Positions 35,959-47,698 of a stretch of DNA of 64,000 nt are shown in pieces. Made by a program: the position numbers and the translations under genes. The notes under the pieces are model-generated. The model was not told the DNA's origin and made no database searches. It worked only from the letters and a program-made list of their open reading frames with translations. The stretch is from Rhodocollybia butyracea (Eukaryota > Basidiomycota > Agaricomycetes > Agaricales > Omphalotaceae): the NCBI GenBank assembly GCA_015501585.1, contig JADNRY010000176.1, forward strand, positions 1-64,000, given 5' to 3'. Every line of letters begins with the position of its first letter. The stretch's first letter is position 1.

Positions 35959-36938
35959 ACATACCGACCCCCTCCTCCAGACAGCCTATCCGACCTGTCT
36001 GGAGCCGTGCACGCCTCGTGCACGAACGAAATATTGCTCTAGGCCATGCCCTCGAGCCCTCCTCACGGGCATCATACTCTTCCGCACTTCAATCATACGT
36101 CACTTTCTGTCAAAACCATTCAATGTCCATCGAACCAACACCTGAAACCCTATCTTTTTACATTGTGTATATGTATCACTTCATTCCGAAATCTGTTCCA
36201 AGCTACTTGTCAGGAATATGCAACCAACTTGAAACCTTCTATCCTGAAGTTCGCGCTTCCCGTAAGCACCGCCTCGTCCAAAAAACTCTACGCGGATGCA
36301 AGAAGCTACACGCCTCACCTGCATCTCGCAAACGCCCTCTTCACCGCACCGAGCTTACCGAGGTTCACAGCAAATTGAACGACTCGTCCTCATACGATGA
36401 CCTCTTATTCCTAGCCATCCTTTTTATTGGTTTCTTTGCTCTCATGAGACTAGGGGAACTGGTATGGCCAGCCAATAAATCTCTCCAGTCATTCCGCAAG
36501 GTCACACTGCGTTCTTCCTTCTCCGGAGACAAGAACCACATCAAATTCAATCTGCCCACTCACAAGGCTGACAAGACCTTCGATGGATTGAGAATATTGG
36601 TTCGTGCAACTAACGACGAAGATTGTCCCGTAGCCATCATGCTGAAGTACGTCGGCGAGCGCGACAAACACTTCCCTGCATTGCCTCATCTTTGGGTGAA
36701 GTCGGATGGTTCGATACCCACTCGGTCTTGGTTCATCCGTCGCCTTCGCACTTTTTTCAGTGACAACGTCGCCGGCCATTCGCTTCGCTCAGGCGGTGCA
36801 ACCTTCCTCGCTCAAATCGGGACACCTTCAGAGCTTATCCAAGCTGCCGGTCGCTGGGTTTCCGATACTTTCAAAATCTACATTCGCCAACATCCAGTAT
36901 TGTTGACAGCTCTCCTGTTTGGGCAACGTTCAAACTGA
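35892..36938 (+). CDS. Ngaro tyrosine recombinase
   Basis: 348-aa protein with the full R-H-x-x-R-W-Y set of tyrosine recombinases: Arg186 in FALMRLGEL, His296 and Arg299 in AGHSLRSGG, Trp322 in AGRWVSDTF and nucleophile Tyr330 in KIYIRQHP. The N-terminal half is the DNA-binding SAM-like region (SYSSALQSYVTFCQNH). The enzyme inserts the circular DNA copy by site-specific recombination, which explains the absence of integrase and target duplications. The start at 35892 overlaps the RT end; a second ATG lies at 35955. Confidence 0.9.
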   Translation: MPRLDNLPFYTPSVNDGGRTKMNIPTPSSRQPIRPVWSRARLVHERNIALGHALEPSSRASYSSALQSYVTFCQNHSMSIEPTPETLSFYIVYMYHFIPKSVPSYLSGICNQLETFYPEVRASRKHRLVQKTLRGCKKLHASPASRKRPLHRTELTEVHSKLNDSSSYDDLLFLAILFIGFFALMRLGELVWPANKSLQSFRKVTLRSSFSGDKNHIKFNLPTHKADKTFDGLRILVRATNDEDCPVAIMLKYVGERDKHFPALPHLWVKSDGSIPTRSWFIRRLRTFFSDNVAGHSLRSGGATFLAQIGTPSELIQAAGRWVSDTFKIYIRQHPVLLTALLFGQRSN

Positions 36939-36990
36939 ACACTTCCCAACACCGTTCACCACCATCACTTCATTCAACTCTCTATACCTC

Positions 36991-37101
36991 TACCCTGTTC
37001 ACTATACAATCCGAATCCAGGGAGTCATCGCTGCTACAGGGTGACTCCCGTGTCCACCTAACGTGTCCTTAAAAAAAACAAAACGGCGCCTTGCTGATTA
37101 G
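36991..37101 (+). repeat. Ngaro repeat B1
   Basis: 111 bp from TACCCTGTTCACTATAC to GCTGATTAG, repeated exactly as B2. Confidence 0.92.
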
Positions 37102-37474
37102 TTGCGTTTTAAAGATTTATTTACAAGAATCTAATCATCAAGGTAAGTGATGATAATTCATACATCATCCCCCATACACTCACCGATGGTCAGTGTACGC
37201 CCTGCGCGACTCAGACCCCGTTCTCCTTTCCATCGGTTCGAGCACCGGGTCCCGTACCCTGCGGCTCCAGCCATCTTTTTGTCTCATTCCATTTGTCTCA
37301 TTTTATTTACTCCTATTTAGTAAAGACCTGAGAGCCACGGTAGCGCTACAAGTTTTCCCTTGTCTAACTTGTCCGTGTTCGCTCTCAGGTATGTTCATAG
37401 CTCTGGTATAAGTTTTCTCGTGTTTAACTTGTCCATGTGCTCTCTTAGCTGTTTGGTTCATATAAAATTCGCTA
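37102..37474 (+). repeat. Ngaro repeat A2
   Basis: 373-bp copy of A1, starting directly at the end of B1. Confidence 0.92.
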
Positions 37475-37536
37475 CCCTCCCTCCACTTGCCCTTATCAAG
37501 TACTTTTATTCATCTACATTCATGTACTACCATCTG

Positions 37537-37647
37537 TACCCTGTTCACTATACAATCCGAATCCAGGGAGTCATCGCTGCTACAGGGTGACTCCCGTGTC
37601 CACCTAACGTGTCCTTAAAAAAAACAAAACGGCGCCTTGCTGATTAG
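37537..37647 (+). repeat. Ngaro repeat B2
   Basis: 111-bp copy of B1 that forms the 3' end of the element. Confidence 0.92.
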
Positions 37648-38790
37648 AGGTACTTAAGTTACTTAAGTTACTTTGTCACGTACAAGTACGACAAAGTAAC
37701 TTAGTGTACTTTGATGGTACTTGGCTACTTAGGTACTTATATTGATAATTGCGATGTATTTCCTATAATTTCACGATTCTTAAGCTTGAGCAAGACTGGC
37801 CTAATTGTAGTAACCTTGAAGCACCTGGATTGACTATCTAGCCCATCGAGGGTAACAAAATAACATGTCAGCATTTACATGTGAAGAAGTTCCCAAGTAG
37901 CGGAGTTTGAATTTATTGATGCGGCCAATTACCCGCCAAGTACTAGTCAAGTACGCTTATGGGGCCGTTCCTAATGCGCATAGCCCAGATAGCAGGTCTA
38001 CAGGCCGCGAAATGTCCAAAAAAAAAAAGCCAGAGATGCTTGCTTCCCAGATCAGATGCTCAGAACGAAAGTGCTCCGGGACGCCCATCACACTGCTCCA
38101 CCTTGGCTCCACCCAGTCTCCCGTTTGGTCCTTACGACTATTACACATACTTCGTATCCTCGAGTAGTTCATTAGTACTACGTAACTTACTTTCTACAAG
38201 CTGTTTTGACTTGGTAAGTTGTACTGTATTGAAATCATTATTTGAACAGCGTATTTATGACTTAAACAGTGATCGCAAAGAGAACTTAAATCCGATGGAT
38301 CCAGAAGTAGACTAGATTGTAGTATGAAGCCAGGTATTTTTTTGACTTTTTGCGGTTGCACCGAGCAACCATATGATGCTGAGCTTCCACCAATTTCGTT
38401 CAGATTCGCAAGTCAATTCGTAAGTCATCGGGCCCATGTCATCTCCGATGGCCATCATTGAAGAGCTCGAAGCAAAGGTACGAAGTCTGGAGGCCAAAGT
38501 TGTTGACAATGAGGAAGAGTTGAAAACTTGAAAAATCAGGAAATAGGTGCACATCTTTGAAAGTTATGCCAATGTTGAGTGCACCCAGGATCTTTACAAA
38601 CCGTACAAGCTTGGATGCTATTGAGGGAGTTGTCAAAAATTGTAGGCAAGGCCGACTTTCTGCTCAGTGTAACACCCTCGACTCTGCTTAAAGTTGATCA
38701 GTACATAATAACGAACTAGTTAATATACAAAATTGAATGTACTCCATACATCCATACCTTTCTACAATGTATAGAGAAAAATAACAAAAT

Positions 38791-38882
38791 GCACATGGGA
38801 GGTATGGGCCGCATAGGAAGAGCATGGAAGGTATGGGTGCATGGAAATATTTTTTCCTATGCGGCCCATACCTCCCATGTGC
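38791..38882. repeat. Perfect 29-bp inverted repeat (hairpin)
   Basis: Arms 38791-38819 and 38854-38882 (core GGGAGGTATGGGCCGCATAG) are perfectly complementary around a 34-nt loop that itself holds two more copies of GCATGGAA. Lies inside the 1.8-kb TIR-like element. Confidence 0.88.
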
Positions 38883-39408
38883 CTTCCAACTTGCTGATGT
38901 ATTATTGTGGTTACAGAGCTACTGGATGTTTGTAGGTAAGGCTGTAAGCATTCAGTTTCTATATCTACCTTCAGACTTGTATATGGGAACCAAATTCTAC
39001 TTATTTGAATATATTTGTTATAAGTAATAAGTATAGGTTGAACAGACCACTTTCTGCTTGAGCCTAAGTTGAGACTTTACTCATGCTTCCAGGTCTAAAG
39101 ATGTGTGATAGAAAGATAGTATGGCAGTGGAGTCTGGATGATATCAGTAAATTACTTACAGTTGCAGTTACTGCAAAGCCATTGCGATGAGCTCATATGT
39201 ATTGTGTTTGGTGGTGGGCTTGCATAATAAACACAGTCCGAGGTGTGCAAAAGGAGAGGTATAACATGCTATTAGTACATCCAGTACTCAATCACTCTGC
39301 CAAAGTATGGCATCAAGTACCTGTCAAGTACCTGTCAAGTATGTGAAAATAAAGTAACTTGATTATATTGATAAAAGTACGATAAAAGTACGAAACTCAG
39401 TACCTTTG

Positions 39409-40323
39409 CTAACACTCTAAAATTTCCTGCACCACTGTGATTCGAAGGTAGGCTAGCAGGAAGAGTAAAGTAGCTGCTAGCATTCCCATCCATCGAGTAC
39501 TCAGCAGTAGTGGCATTGAGGGCAAGAGTTTGATCAAGCCTCCAATTTTTTCCATACATAGTGGCGGATGTGCCTGTGGCCAGATGACATGTTCAGATGG
39601 GCCGAAGTTTTGGAGGAAGTTTTATATCAGCGCACCATTGAAATTAAACTTCACTCTGGCACCGACTGTCTTTGTATAGTTAGAGCCAGTCATATGTATG
39701 TCCTGGATCCATGCCCAGAGATGTTGTTATAAGAGAAAGTAGGGTCGCTATTATGAACTCTGAGCATTACCGCATCCAGGGGATCGGATGGCAAAGGCTG
39801 GTACTGTAGGCTATCCAGCCAAACTATAGAATCTCCGACAGCTGATTCGGGAATGGTGAAGGTGACATTGAGGGTATGTGGACGATGGTCACCGTAGAGT
39901 AGTTGACCGGAATCGCATGCGTAGTAGTTGGTTATTTGCAGAGGTGGAGTCCAGGAATAAACGGCGGTTGCCATAGAATTATTGTCCACCGTGCATTTCC
40001 ATGCCGGAGTTGAGGACGGGGAGCTACCGCTAGCGGCGACTACAACACGTATAAAGCTACCTACAAGCCCATAATTTAGGCTGAGTTTAGGGCATTATAC
40101 GAGACTGTTGATGTTTTTCCCACTCACCGGAAAAGTTGAAAGTAAAGAAGGAGCCATTTGTTCTAGTACCAGTGATTGTGTTATTGTACACCGGCCCTCC
40201 GAAGCCGGCTTGATTAAGAAGAACACCGTCTTGTAGTGAAAATGCAGACTGGGGCGAATACCGAATCGCAGGATCCGTGTCATCTACAATCACAAGTCGA
40301 GGAACGGCTGCATCTGGAGTCAT
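39409..40323 (-). pseudogene. Single-pass membrane protein, N-terminal extracellular part (severed, decayed)
   Basis: Starts at the ATG of MTPDAAVPRLVIVDDTDPAI, the typical opening (VDDTDPAIRYSP) of a basidiomycete family with beta-sandwich outer domains. First exon ends TFNFSG at 40128; the next begins near 40062 with SFIRVVVAASG and runs through WKCTVDNN, DSIVWLDSLQYQPL and DPTFSYNN. Around 39690 the frame shifts (RTY to MTGSNYTK) and a TAA follows NGALI at about 39633; MYGKNWRLDQTLAL, TAEYSMDGNAS and NFRVL continue up to the insertion at 39408. The C-terminal half is at 31874-32425. Frameshift, stop and insertion together make it a pseudogene. Confidence 0.55.
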
Positions 40324-41112
40324 TGGGAATGAAGACCAGAGCTCAGTAACGCCAAACAAAGATCCACCAGGTTTTTATTGCACGCATGGCCGATTTTGGC
40401 TACATGGCAGCCTAGGTTCCACAACAGAACTAGATCAAGGTATCTTTGGCAAACAGAGTCGGGGCACATTTGGAGATTGAGCCATGCGATTCCTACATCG
40501 TAAGTAGTCTAGAGACCGGCAACAGTGCTGAGATGATCATGATTTGAGCAACTTGACACAATGACGGTCAGACTTATTTTTAGGTGCAATTCAGAGCCCG
40601 AGAGCAATCTTGGATGTTTAAGTTGCCTCTTGTGAGTATCTATGTAGATCATCGTAGAATGGCTTGAAGACAGTAAGCCTCATCTCATCTTTAGACATTA
40701 CGCGATAGATGCGTAGCGGGTGCCAGCGGGCTTGGGAAGCGAAGTTGAAATGTATCGAGTTGGAAAATACTGAACACGGGTAGTCTATTAGGTGTTGGTG
40801 CTGTTGAACAAGCGAGGCGACAGCGACCCTGGGTGAGGGAATACGGCAGGAACACTCGTTGAGCTCTGAGGGCAAAAACAGCTTGTATCAAAATCACGAT
40901 ATGATAATCTTGTTTGCGCAGTTTGATGCGGCTATCTCATGGTGACCTTACTCCAAGCGACACTGTACGATAATAAGATAAGATAAAAAGAAGAACCGGC
41001 TAAATACAAACAACCCAATCACTAACGCAAGCACCCAATTGGAACGCCATGCACAATTTTTACCCGTTTAAACCAGTATGGCAGTACTTAGAACATGACT
41101 ACGAAATGAAAC
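40324..41112. other. Intergenic region
   Basis: No firm gene. A minus-strand stretch at 40618-40700 (RVMSKDEMRLTVFKPFYDDL) looks protein-like but is too short to call. Confidence 0.35.
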
Positions 41113-41255
41113 TTAAGGCTGAGATTCATAGTCAGGCGGATGATCAGTCACAATTTCTTCCATTCTCTGGACCCGTTCTATTAGTTCAGATACCTGTTGA
41201 CGTAGTGTATCCTCCTCTCCATGGACACTGCCTAATAGTGCTTCCCGTGTAATAC
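41113..41255 (-). pseudogene. Single-pass membrane protein, last exon part (severed by the Mutator-like element)
   Basis: Reads REALLGSVHGEEDTL, then QQVSELIERVQRMEEIV and TDHPPDYESQP before the TAA at 41113. With one copy of GTGTAATAC removed it joins in frame to 49262-49201 (IRSKRSRMLG, then MAAQEELRIT). It ends like the paralogue at 59098-60167 (LERLQRMEEVV, DHPPDYDSQA), which shows the reading is right. Confidence 0.72.
41247..41255. repeat. 9-bp target site duplication, left copy
   Basis: GTGTAATAC, repeated at 49192-49200. Confidence 0.88.
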
Positions 41256-41265
41256 CGGCCTGTAT

Positions 41266-41460
41266 AATTTGGAGTCAGGGTAGTGAGTTTGGAGTCACGA
41301 TGGTGAGTCTTGAGTATATTTAATTTGCGTTTGCGTCAAAACTTTCGAGTTTGAGTCAGTTGAGTCAAAAAGATTTGAGTATGAGTCTATTTGATTTGAG
41401 TATGAGTTAACTCGATTGGCGTATGAGTTTACTTGATTGGAGTCTGAGTAAAAATGGTAT
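41266..41460. repeat. Left subterminal array of GAGTCA/GAGTTTGAG motifs
   Basis: About a dozen loosely spaced GAGTC, GAGTTTG and GATTTGAGTATGAG units. Read inverted these are TGACTC and CAAACTC, as in the right array. Likely transposase binding sites. Confidence 0.65.
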
Positions 41461-41977
41461 TCTATCAAGTAGAGTGTAGCTTTATGGACATATATAGTGC
41501 TATATGGCAGGTCAGAATCCAGTACTCAGCTATGCGCTGATAACTCTTCACTTTTTTGCTAATATTATGGGCCACTTTTTAAGCTTACTACAGTGACTCC
41601 CCAGTATTTCGATGGGAACCAGGCCGCCGTGTGGTGGCACTGCAAATACATTACTGTGCACAGCTGTGCCTAGGTGTGTCAGAACAAATTCTATGCGTCG
41701 GCGCGATTGAGTTCACACTGCCACAGTAGAGCATCTGAGCATCTGCGGCACACAGATTGCGCGGCATGTTCGGTGCGGGCCCGGCTGTTCCTCGATGGGA
41801 CCACCCTGGTTCTTCCTTCCTTCCGGCCTAGCTTTCCGCTCAAGCGCATCGATAAATTTGCAAAATATTTTGATGGGTTTTGAAAACAGCATATAAGGTC
41901 CCGGATTTGCGCTTTTTTGCGCTTTTTACCCCCGCTCCCAAAAAAAACCTGTAGCCTAGTAGTATACAGTTACCATT

Positions 41978-44900
41978 ATGAGTTGGTTTGTAAGTCGCCA
42001 AGCAAAGAAATACAGTTAAAGTAATAATGTAATTACCAGACTCAGCTCCGCAAGTACATTGCCAATGCAATTTACCCCAACAATCCAGAGGCACATTCGG
42101 CACCTCCTGTGCCGCCTCCTGCCACTGCCTTTGACACACTTCCACTGTTCAACGAGAACGGTATGTTTTTGAAATGTGTAGTGTGAATCATAGGTTAATA
42201 TTGTTATAATAGGTATACAAATTGGCTTTCAACGGGTCCCTCACAATGCTACCGCACAGTTGAACATGCCGCCTGCTTTGGGTACCTTGGCTGGACCTCC
42301 AAAAATTGCTACAAGCACTTCACGGCCTCCCACTGCTCCAGTTGTCACCGCTCCCCAACCTCGAAACTGGACAGAAATCCCATCCTTTGATCTCACCAAC
42401 CCTGCTTTGCAAACTTCGTTCATTCCACTAGATCCTCAACCCCCTTCAGAAACCCAGTTGGATCAAGGTGTGATTGCTACCTCGTTGGAGAATCTAAATG
42501 GTGGGGAGTGGGACCCCTGGGTTAATGGGCGCTTTTGGATGGATCTGAATTACACAGAGCTTCTTGACACCAAGCGGGTTGCAGTGCACTGGGCTACCAA
42601 AGGAAACTCTTCATATAATGGCAAAGGTTCTATCCACTCTCCTGACATTGCAGGGGGAAAAGTCCGTAACAAAAAATGTCTGGGTGTTTTATGCTGCACC
42701 AATGAAGACTGCAACTACATCGGCCGACCTCAAGTGACACCTGGAGGCCTTCAAAAGCAACTTGACGACCAGTGTCCATCCTGCTCTTCTGCGCTCAGTC
42801 ATGAGACTTGTGCATCACGATCCTACATTATTCAGTGGGGACAAGTTGGGAATGACATATCCACTTCACAGTACCGTTACATAAATGGATTTGCTCATAC
42901 TCACAGCCGCATTCCAAATGTTGCCCGCACTACCTCTGCTGAAGATAAACGGTTCACATCCACATACTCAAATCGCCCTAAGGTAACACCTACACAGCTC
43001 ATGGTTGGTCCTGCTGCTCCAGAAGGATTTGGGCCTGGAGCTGCCGAGTTGGGTCAGAAGTTTGCCAGTCAAGCGTACACAGGTTACCGCTTGCGTCAGG
43101 AGAAGAAGAAAAATGGTAATGGTCCAACTAGTGCATTTGGGACCTTTGAAAAACTGCAGCAGTGGAAGCAGAAACACCCTGATGCTACCTGCAAGGATTT
43201 TGTCAGCAATGACATTGTTTGTATTACATTGCAGACGGACTGGATGAGGCAGCAGCTGATGCCTGATATGTCAGGGGTTTCCGAGCCACTGGGTGGATTG
43301 CTTACGGATGCTGCCCATAAATACTGGGATGATCCTAATGGCCGCCTGATTGTCACCTCGATCTACTCTCCCCTCATTCAAAAATGGGTTCCGGTTCTTT
43401 TTTCCTATGCCAATGGTTCCACTGCTGCTCATTATGAGTACCACTTCTTGATCCTTATTGAAAGCATTGCTGAGGTGGCAGCTGAGAGAGGCATCTCCAT
43501 CAGTGATGAACATCTGGTTGGGGTCAGTTTTTCTGAAATCTGTATATGACCCCTTTCAGTGACTGATTGAATCTTCAGGTTGTTGACTTCAGTGATCCAG
43601 AGCGGATTGGCTTTCAAGATGCTTATTGTACCTATTTCCTCGCCCAACCTAATGATCCCCGCTTGGAAGAACAGCTGAGAGCTGCTGCGAAAAAGTTGCT
43701 GAAAGGCTGTCTCTATCACTATCTCAAAGCTGTTGAGCGGATTGCAAAGATGTCAACAATGGTTGATCCAAACACCAAATCAGAATTTCGAGTGCTTGCT
43801 GCATCTCTTCCCAAGCTCCAAACTCCTGCCGAGTTTCATGATGCAGTACTACAAATCCAACAGAAATGGCCCCGCGCATCCAGTTGGTTGAACTGGTGGC
43901 TCAACATAGATCATGCAGCAATGTTGTTTGAGTGTATGCGTGCAATGCCATCACACCTTGCTTCCAAGCTTCCAGAAACCACTAATCCAGAAGAGGCTAT
44001 ACATGCTAATATCCACCGTGCAGTTGGTAAAAACCATCCTTTTTTTGCCGGCTTGGATGGACTGTTGGTTGTTATCAAATGGTACCGACAGCAAGTACAG
44101 AATGCTCAGTGTATATCTCCTTTCCATCAATTTTTATCCTTTGGTTGACGTTTCTGCTGCAGTGGGAATCAAAAATCATTACGGAAAGTCTGGTCAAGAA
44201 GTGCGAAAGGCTCTGAAAGCAAAATTTGGAACAACACACCCTAGCCGTAAATATCCTAAGGCAAAGGCAAGGGAGCGGCGCAAAGGGCGTAATGAAGGAA
44301 ACCCCCCATACAGGCCAAGGAAGACTATTTCTCGCCTACGTTGCTCTAAAAAACCCATTATCTCCCCTCTCAGAAAACGGAACCATCTGGCAAAATCTTC
44401 CACACATCATCGCAGTTCACATCAGCTCGTCAATTCTGAGTCAAGCACTGACTCTACTTATCTCCCTGAATCTCACACACACTCAGACTCATCCACATCT
44501 CTTGACTCCGCGTCTGTCAATGATTCAGGTTCAGATGCACCTCCTAATCCTTCAAAAGAGCAGAGTACCCTGATAGGGGCGCAGCAGAAGCTAAGGCACA
44601 TGTCACCTTCTAAACTGAATGCTAAGTCAGCTGAAAGCCAGTTCCATGCTATACAACTATCGACCATGCATGAGCTTCCTGGCCCGGCATGGACTAATAA
44701 TTCCTGTTGGCTAGATTCTTCCATGGAGGCTCTTTTCTGTCCAATGGCCTTTTATGGTAGTTTGGCAGAGTTCAAATCCATTATCACTACTGCCGAAGAA
44801 GATCCATCTTCACCAAGTCCTCTATACTGCTTGTATCTCGCATTTCAGTTCCGTATGGCAGAAGGAATCAATAAATTCCAGCGCCCTAGCCTTGGCCCTG

Positions 44901-47698
44901 TTTCTCCCTTCCGGCAGCCTGCAGAAGAAATCACTAACATCCGGGATGCCTTCCGTAAAGTTCTCCATGAAACCCACACTGTAGAGGGAAAAGTCGGAGC
45001 ATATCAGATGCCTTTGGTAAATCAAAAAAAAAATGCCCTAGTCAATTTTGTGATAACATTTTTCTGTCAGGGATGGCTTGACAATCTTCTTCCAAACAAC
45101 TCACCAGCTTGTGACTTTTTCAAACCACACAGTTTGCAGTTCTGGAAATGTATGCATGAGGGGACCGGAATGCAGCACTGTCTTATTACCCCTCATATAA
45201 AACCAATTGGTTGGTCTCCATTAGGACGACAGTGGGATCAGTATCATGGGAAGATCCAAAGTTGGTTCTCTTTCCTATGTCAACCCAGTCTAGCTATTAC
45301 AGTGAAGGAAGACTCTGGTTGCTGGAGAAAAGAAACAGAGAAAGATGAGATTGTTGGAGTTTGTCCAGGAAGCTCCCAAGTCATTGAGCTCTTAACGGAG
45401 ATCCCAGTAATCCTAATCATCACACCAGATGTCACAGTAGGCAAGTATCCATTAAATTTCCTCTTTGCAAATGTCTCATATCCAGCAGAAAAATACTGGG
45501 ATTTTCCCATGCAACTTTTGCCCGGATCAGAAGCTGCAGCAAAAAAAGGAGTTGTTTATGAGCTAGTCTCACGTATCTTCTTTGGCCATCAGCACTACAC
45601 TACCCATATGGCAATTCCCACTACTTCAAAAGCCAAGGCCGTTTTTATACATGATGGGATGATGTTCCAAGGATATTCTCAGCATTCAAAAGGCAAGGTT
45701 GCAGATTTGCTTGCTGGAGCTCATCCTCCCTGTGCATCCGGATTTACAACCTTTTCGGCTATCTACAAGCTCAAAGGGGGGGTTGATGCTCAGCAGAAGT
45801 TTCGAGTACAACAACAGGTTGAGATCAAAAACACACTTGACATCAACATAGAAAACCAACCTATTCCAGCTCTTGATTCTCCTAATTGGATTCCATGCTC
45901 CACCTCCTCAAAACGTTCCCGGGAGTACAACTTTACCTCGTCTGGTGTACCTACCAAACTCTTTGTTGATGCCCCCTTTCCTACACTGGATGGACCAAGT
46001 GGGGACGACTTTCAACTTGGTGATCCAACATATCTCTCAGATGACTCAGAGTCCATCACTCACCTCCTTTTGAGTACACTAGAAAATGAGTTCACATCCC
46101 CTGCCCCAGTCATATCCACCGACAGTAACCTCAGCATCTCAAGCTCTCCTCTACCATCTTCACCTCATCATATACTCTGCAGATGTGGTGTTGAATCAAA
46201 TGGATATAGAGAGAGCATTGAACAGATGACTGTTCAATGCGCAATCTGCAAAAATTACACCCACACAGGTTGCATCACCATGCGTTTCAATGGCCAAATT
46301 CCGAAGCATTTTGAATGTGATGACTGCAGATTTCCTGAAGTCCAACATGTTCTTAGGGATGGCTTTGCACACTTCAGAAATACCCTACCAGGCCTACGAA
46401 AGCAGAAGCTAGCTAGCATTGCAAACCGTCTGTTGTGAGTTTTAAGCATTAATAATTCCCCAATTGAATTCTAAAATTATTAAAGTCCTGGAAAGGGCAT
46501 ACTGGTTTGCCAAGGAGGTACATACTATTATCCAGCTCGACTGATTGCATGGGATAAAAAATTAAAGACTGGAACTGTTGAGATGTGGCGGGGTATTCAA
46601 TCTCCAGCAGCAGCAAGGGGAATAATTGATAATGTCAGTTTACCTGATATAGTTGATGGGCTATGGCAAGATCAAGATGGACGTCGCACAATTCAGGTAA
46701 GAAGTACAATAATTCAGAGTTGCCAGTTGCTTTTATTGATCTAGACATAGTTGGGATCATATATCCGTCCACTTGAAGAGCAGATTCATAAGCAAGAAGC
46801 AGAAGATGATCTCCTTGTAAACCCAACCACAGTCAGATGCAGCAGTGAAATAGCAGCTGTGCTTCAGCCACACCGGGTTCTTCTTATGGAGTTGGCTATT
46901 AATCCAGAGAAGTTTTCACTAAAACAAGTACCTGCTCTTGCTCTCCAAAACTCCAAAGACCTAATCAGCGGAAATGCTACATATTACACTGGGGGACTAT
47001 TGGCTACACAGGTAGCAGAGATAAATAATTGGATACATACAAAAATTCCCATGGCAGACAAACTAGATATCAACATGATGCTTAGACCTACTATAGGACA
47101 TGCTCGTACTCTTGTTGTAGCACATCTATTTCGCTCTGAGTTCATGGGTGATATTGAAGATGGGACTCTAGAGCAAAAGGTGCTGGAAAAGGCTTGGAAG
47201 AGATTGAAGGACTGGACTGGGCGCACAACTACTGGGAAGCCAAGGCCAAAAATTGTTGATGTCAACTTTGAGGCTATCAGTCTGTTGGATAAAATTATGT
47301 TTGATGAATCAGAACGAGCAGGGGCTGCAGGAAACCATCAGTGGGGTTTGGACATTGGACCACACGAGCTTGCTTGGACTCCTCAAATCAATCACCATTC
47401 TGTCACTACAGACAAACGCAGAGATGGAAAAGATGAAGAAACCTTGGTATGTTTTATTCCGGTATTTCATTTTCTAATCCTTATTAACCTGTGGCACTTG
47501 TTATAGCATGGGAAAAACTATGATTTTGTTGCGGAACAGTATGAGATGGAACGTGCAAAGGAGCGCAGAAATAACCAGCAAGCTAGGTCAAAGGCTCCAA
47601 AGAGAAAGAAGCCAGAAGTGACACCTGCAGAGGATACTAGTAAAGAGAGGAAAGAAAGGCCGACTCGCAATCCCAAACGGACCCGACTCCATCAATGA
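41978..47698 (+). CDS. 1781-aa MULE transposase fused to USP-like protease, PHD finger and Tudor-like module
   Basis: Exons 41978-41989, 42040-42160, 42213-43522, 43579-44110, 44163-46434, 46486-46696, 46751-47446 and 47507-47698 join in phase to 5346 nt without a stop. Start: MSWF then TQLRKYIANAIYPNN. Domains: Pro-rich N terminus; WRKY/GCM1-like finger with Cys200, 205/206, 211, 232, 235, 244 and the His pair HTH at 273-275; MULE transposase with Asp410 (GGLLTDAAH), Asp484 (VVDFSDPERIGF), Cys525-x2-His528 (GCLYHYLKAVERI) and Glu619/620 (TTNPEEAIH); basic Ser-rich linker; C19/USP-like protease with Cys840 (TNNSCWLDSSMEALF), His1136 (HQHYTTHM) and Asp1156 (IHDGM); PHD finger, Cys1331 to Cys1380 in C4HC3 spacing; Tudor/chromo-like YYYPARLIAWDKK at about 1427; helical and basic C terminus. 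The transposase should cut and paste the element; the protease and readers may protect it or target chromatin (inference). Catalytic residues all present. Confidence 0.85.

Larger units (their letters stand above)
32483..37647 (+). mobile_element. Ngaro-type tyrosine-recombinase retrotransposon (DIRS order)
   Basis: The element shows the split direct repeat plan of Ngaro/PAT elements: A1 (32483-32855), three overlapping ORFs, B1 (36991-37101), A2 (37102-37474), 62-bp spacer, B2 (37537-37647). A1 and A2 are both 373 bp and I see one mismatch (32535); B1 and B2 are 111 bp and look identical. There is no target duplication, as expected for integration by a tyrosine recombinase. B1 abuts A2 directly, which would be the junction recreated in a circular intermediate. 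The encoded set is Gag-like protein, RT-RNase H and recombinase. No methyltransferase domain is seen, which favours Ngaro over DIRS1. All three frames are intact, so the copy may be autonomous. Confidence 0.92.
32426..39408. mobile_element. TIR-like DNA element, now split by a Ngaro insertion
   Basis: The two ends are inverted copies of CAAAGGTACT (32426-32435; inverted at 39399-39408). Both flanks inside are rich in GTACTT/AAGTAC repeats (32446-32480, 37650-37740, 39310-39400). Subtracting the 5165-bp Ngaro leaves about 1.8 kb with no transposase, so it would be non-autonomous. A short coiled-coil-like frame (IIEELEAKVRSLEAKVV, about 38450-38525) and a 29-bp hairpin lie inside. No clear target duplication was found; the gene frame can be closed across the element as RVLVTHR. 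Confidence 0.45.

Noticed and set aside
38672..39010. Solo LTR starting TGTAACACCC
   Set aside because: A similar start occurs near 10808, but no matching 3' end, second copy or target duplication could be found.
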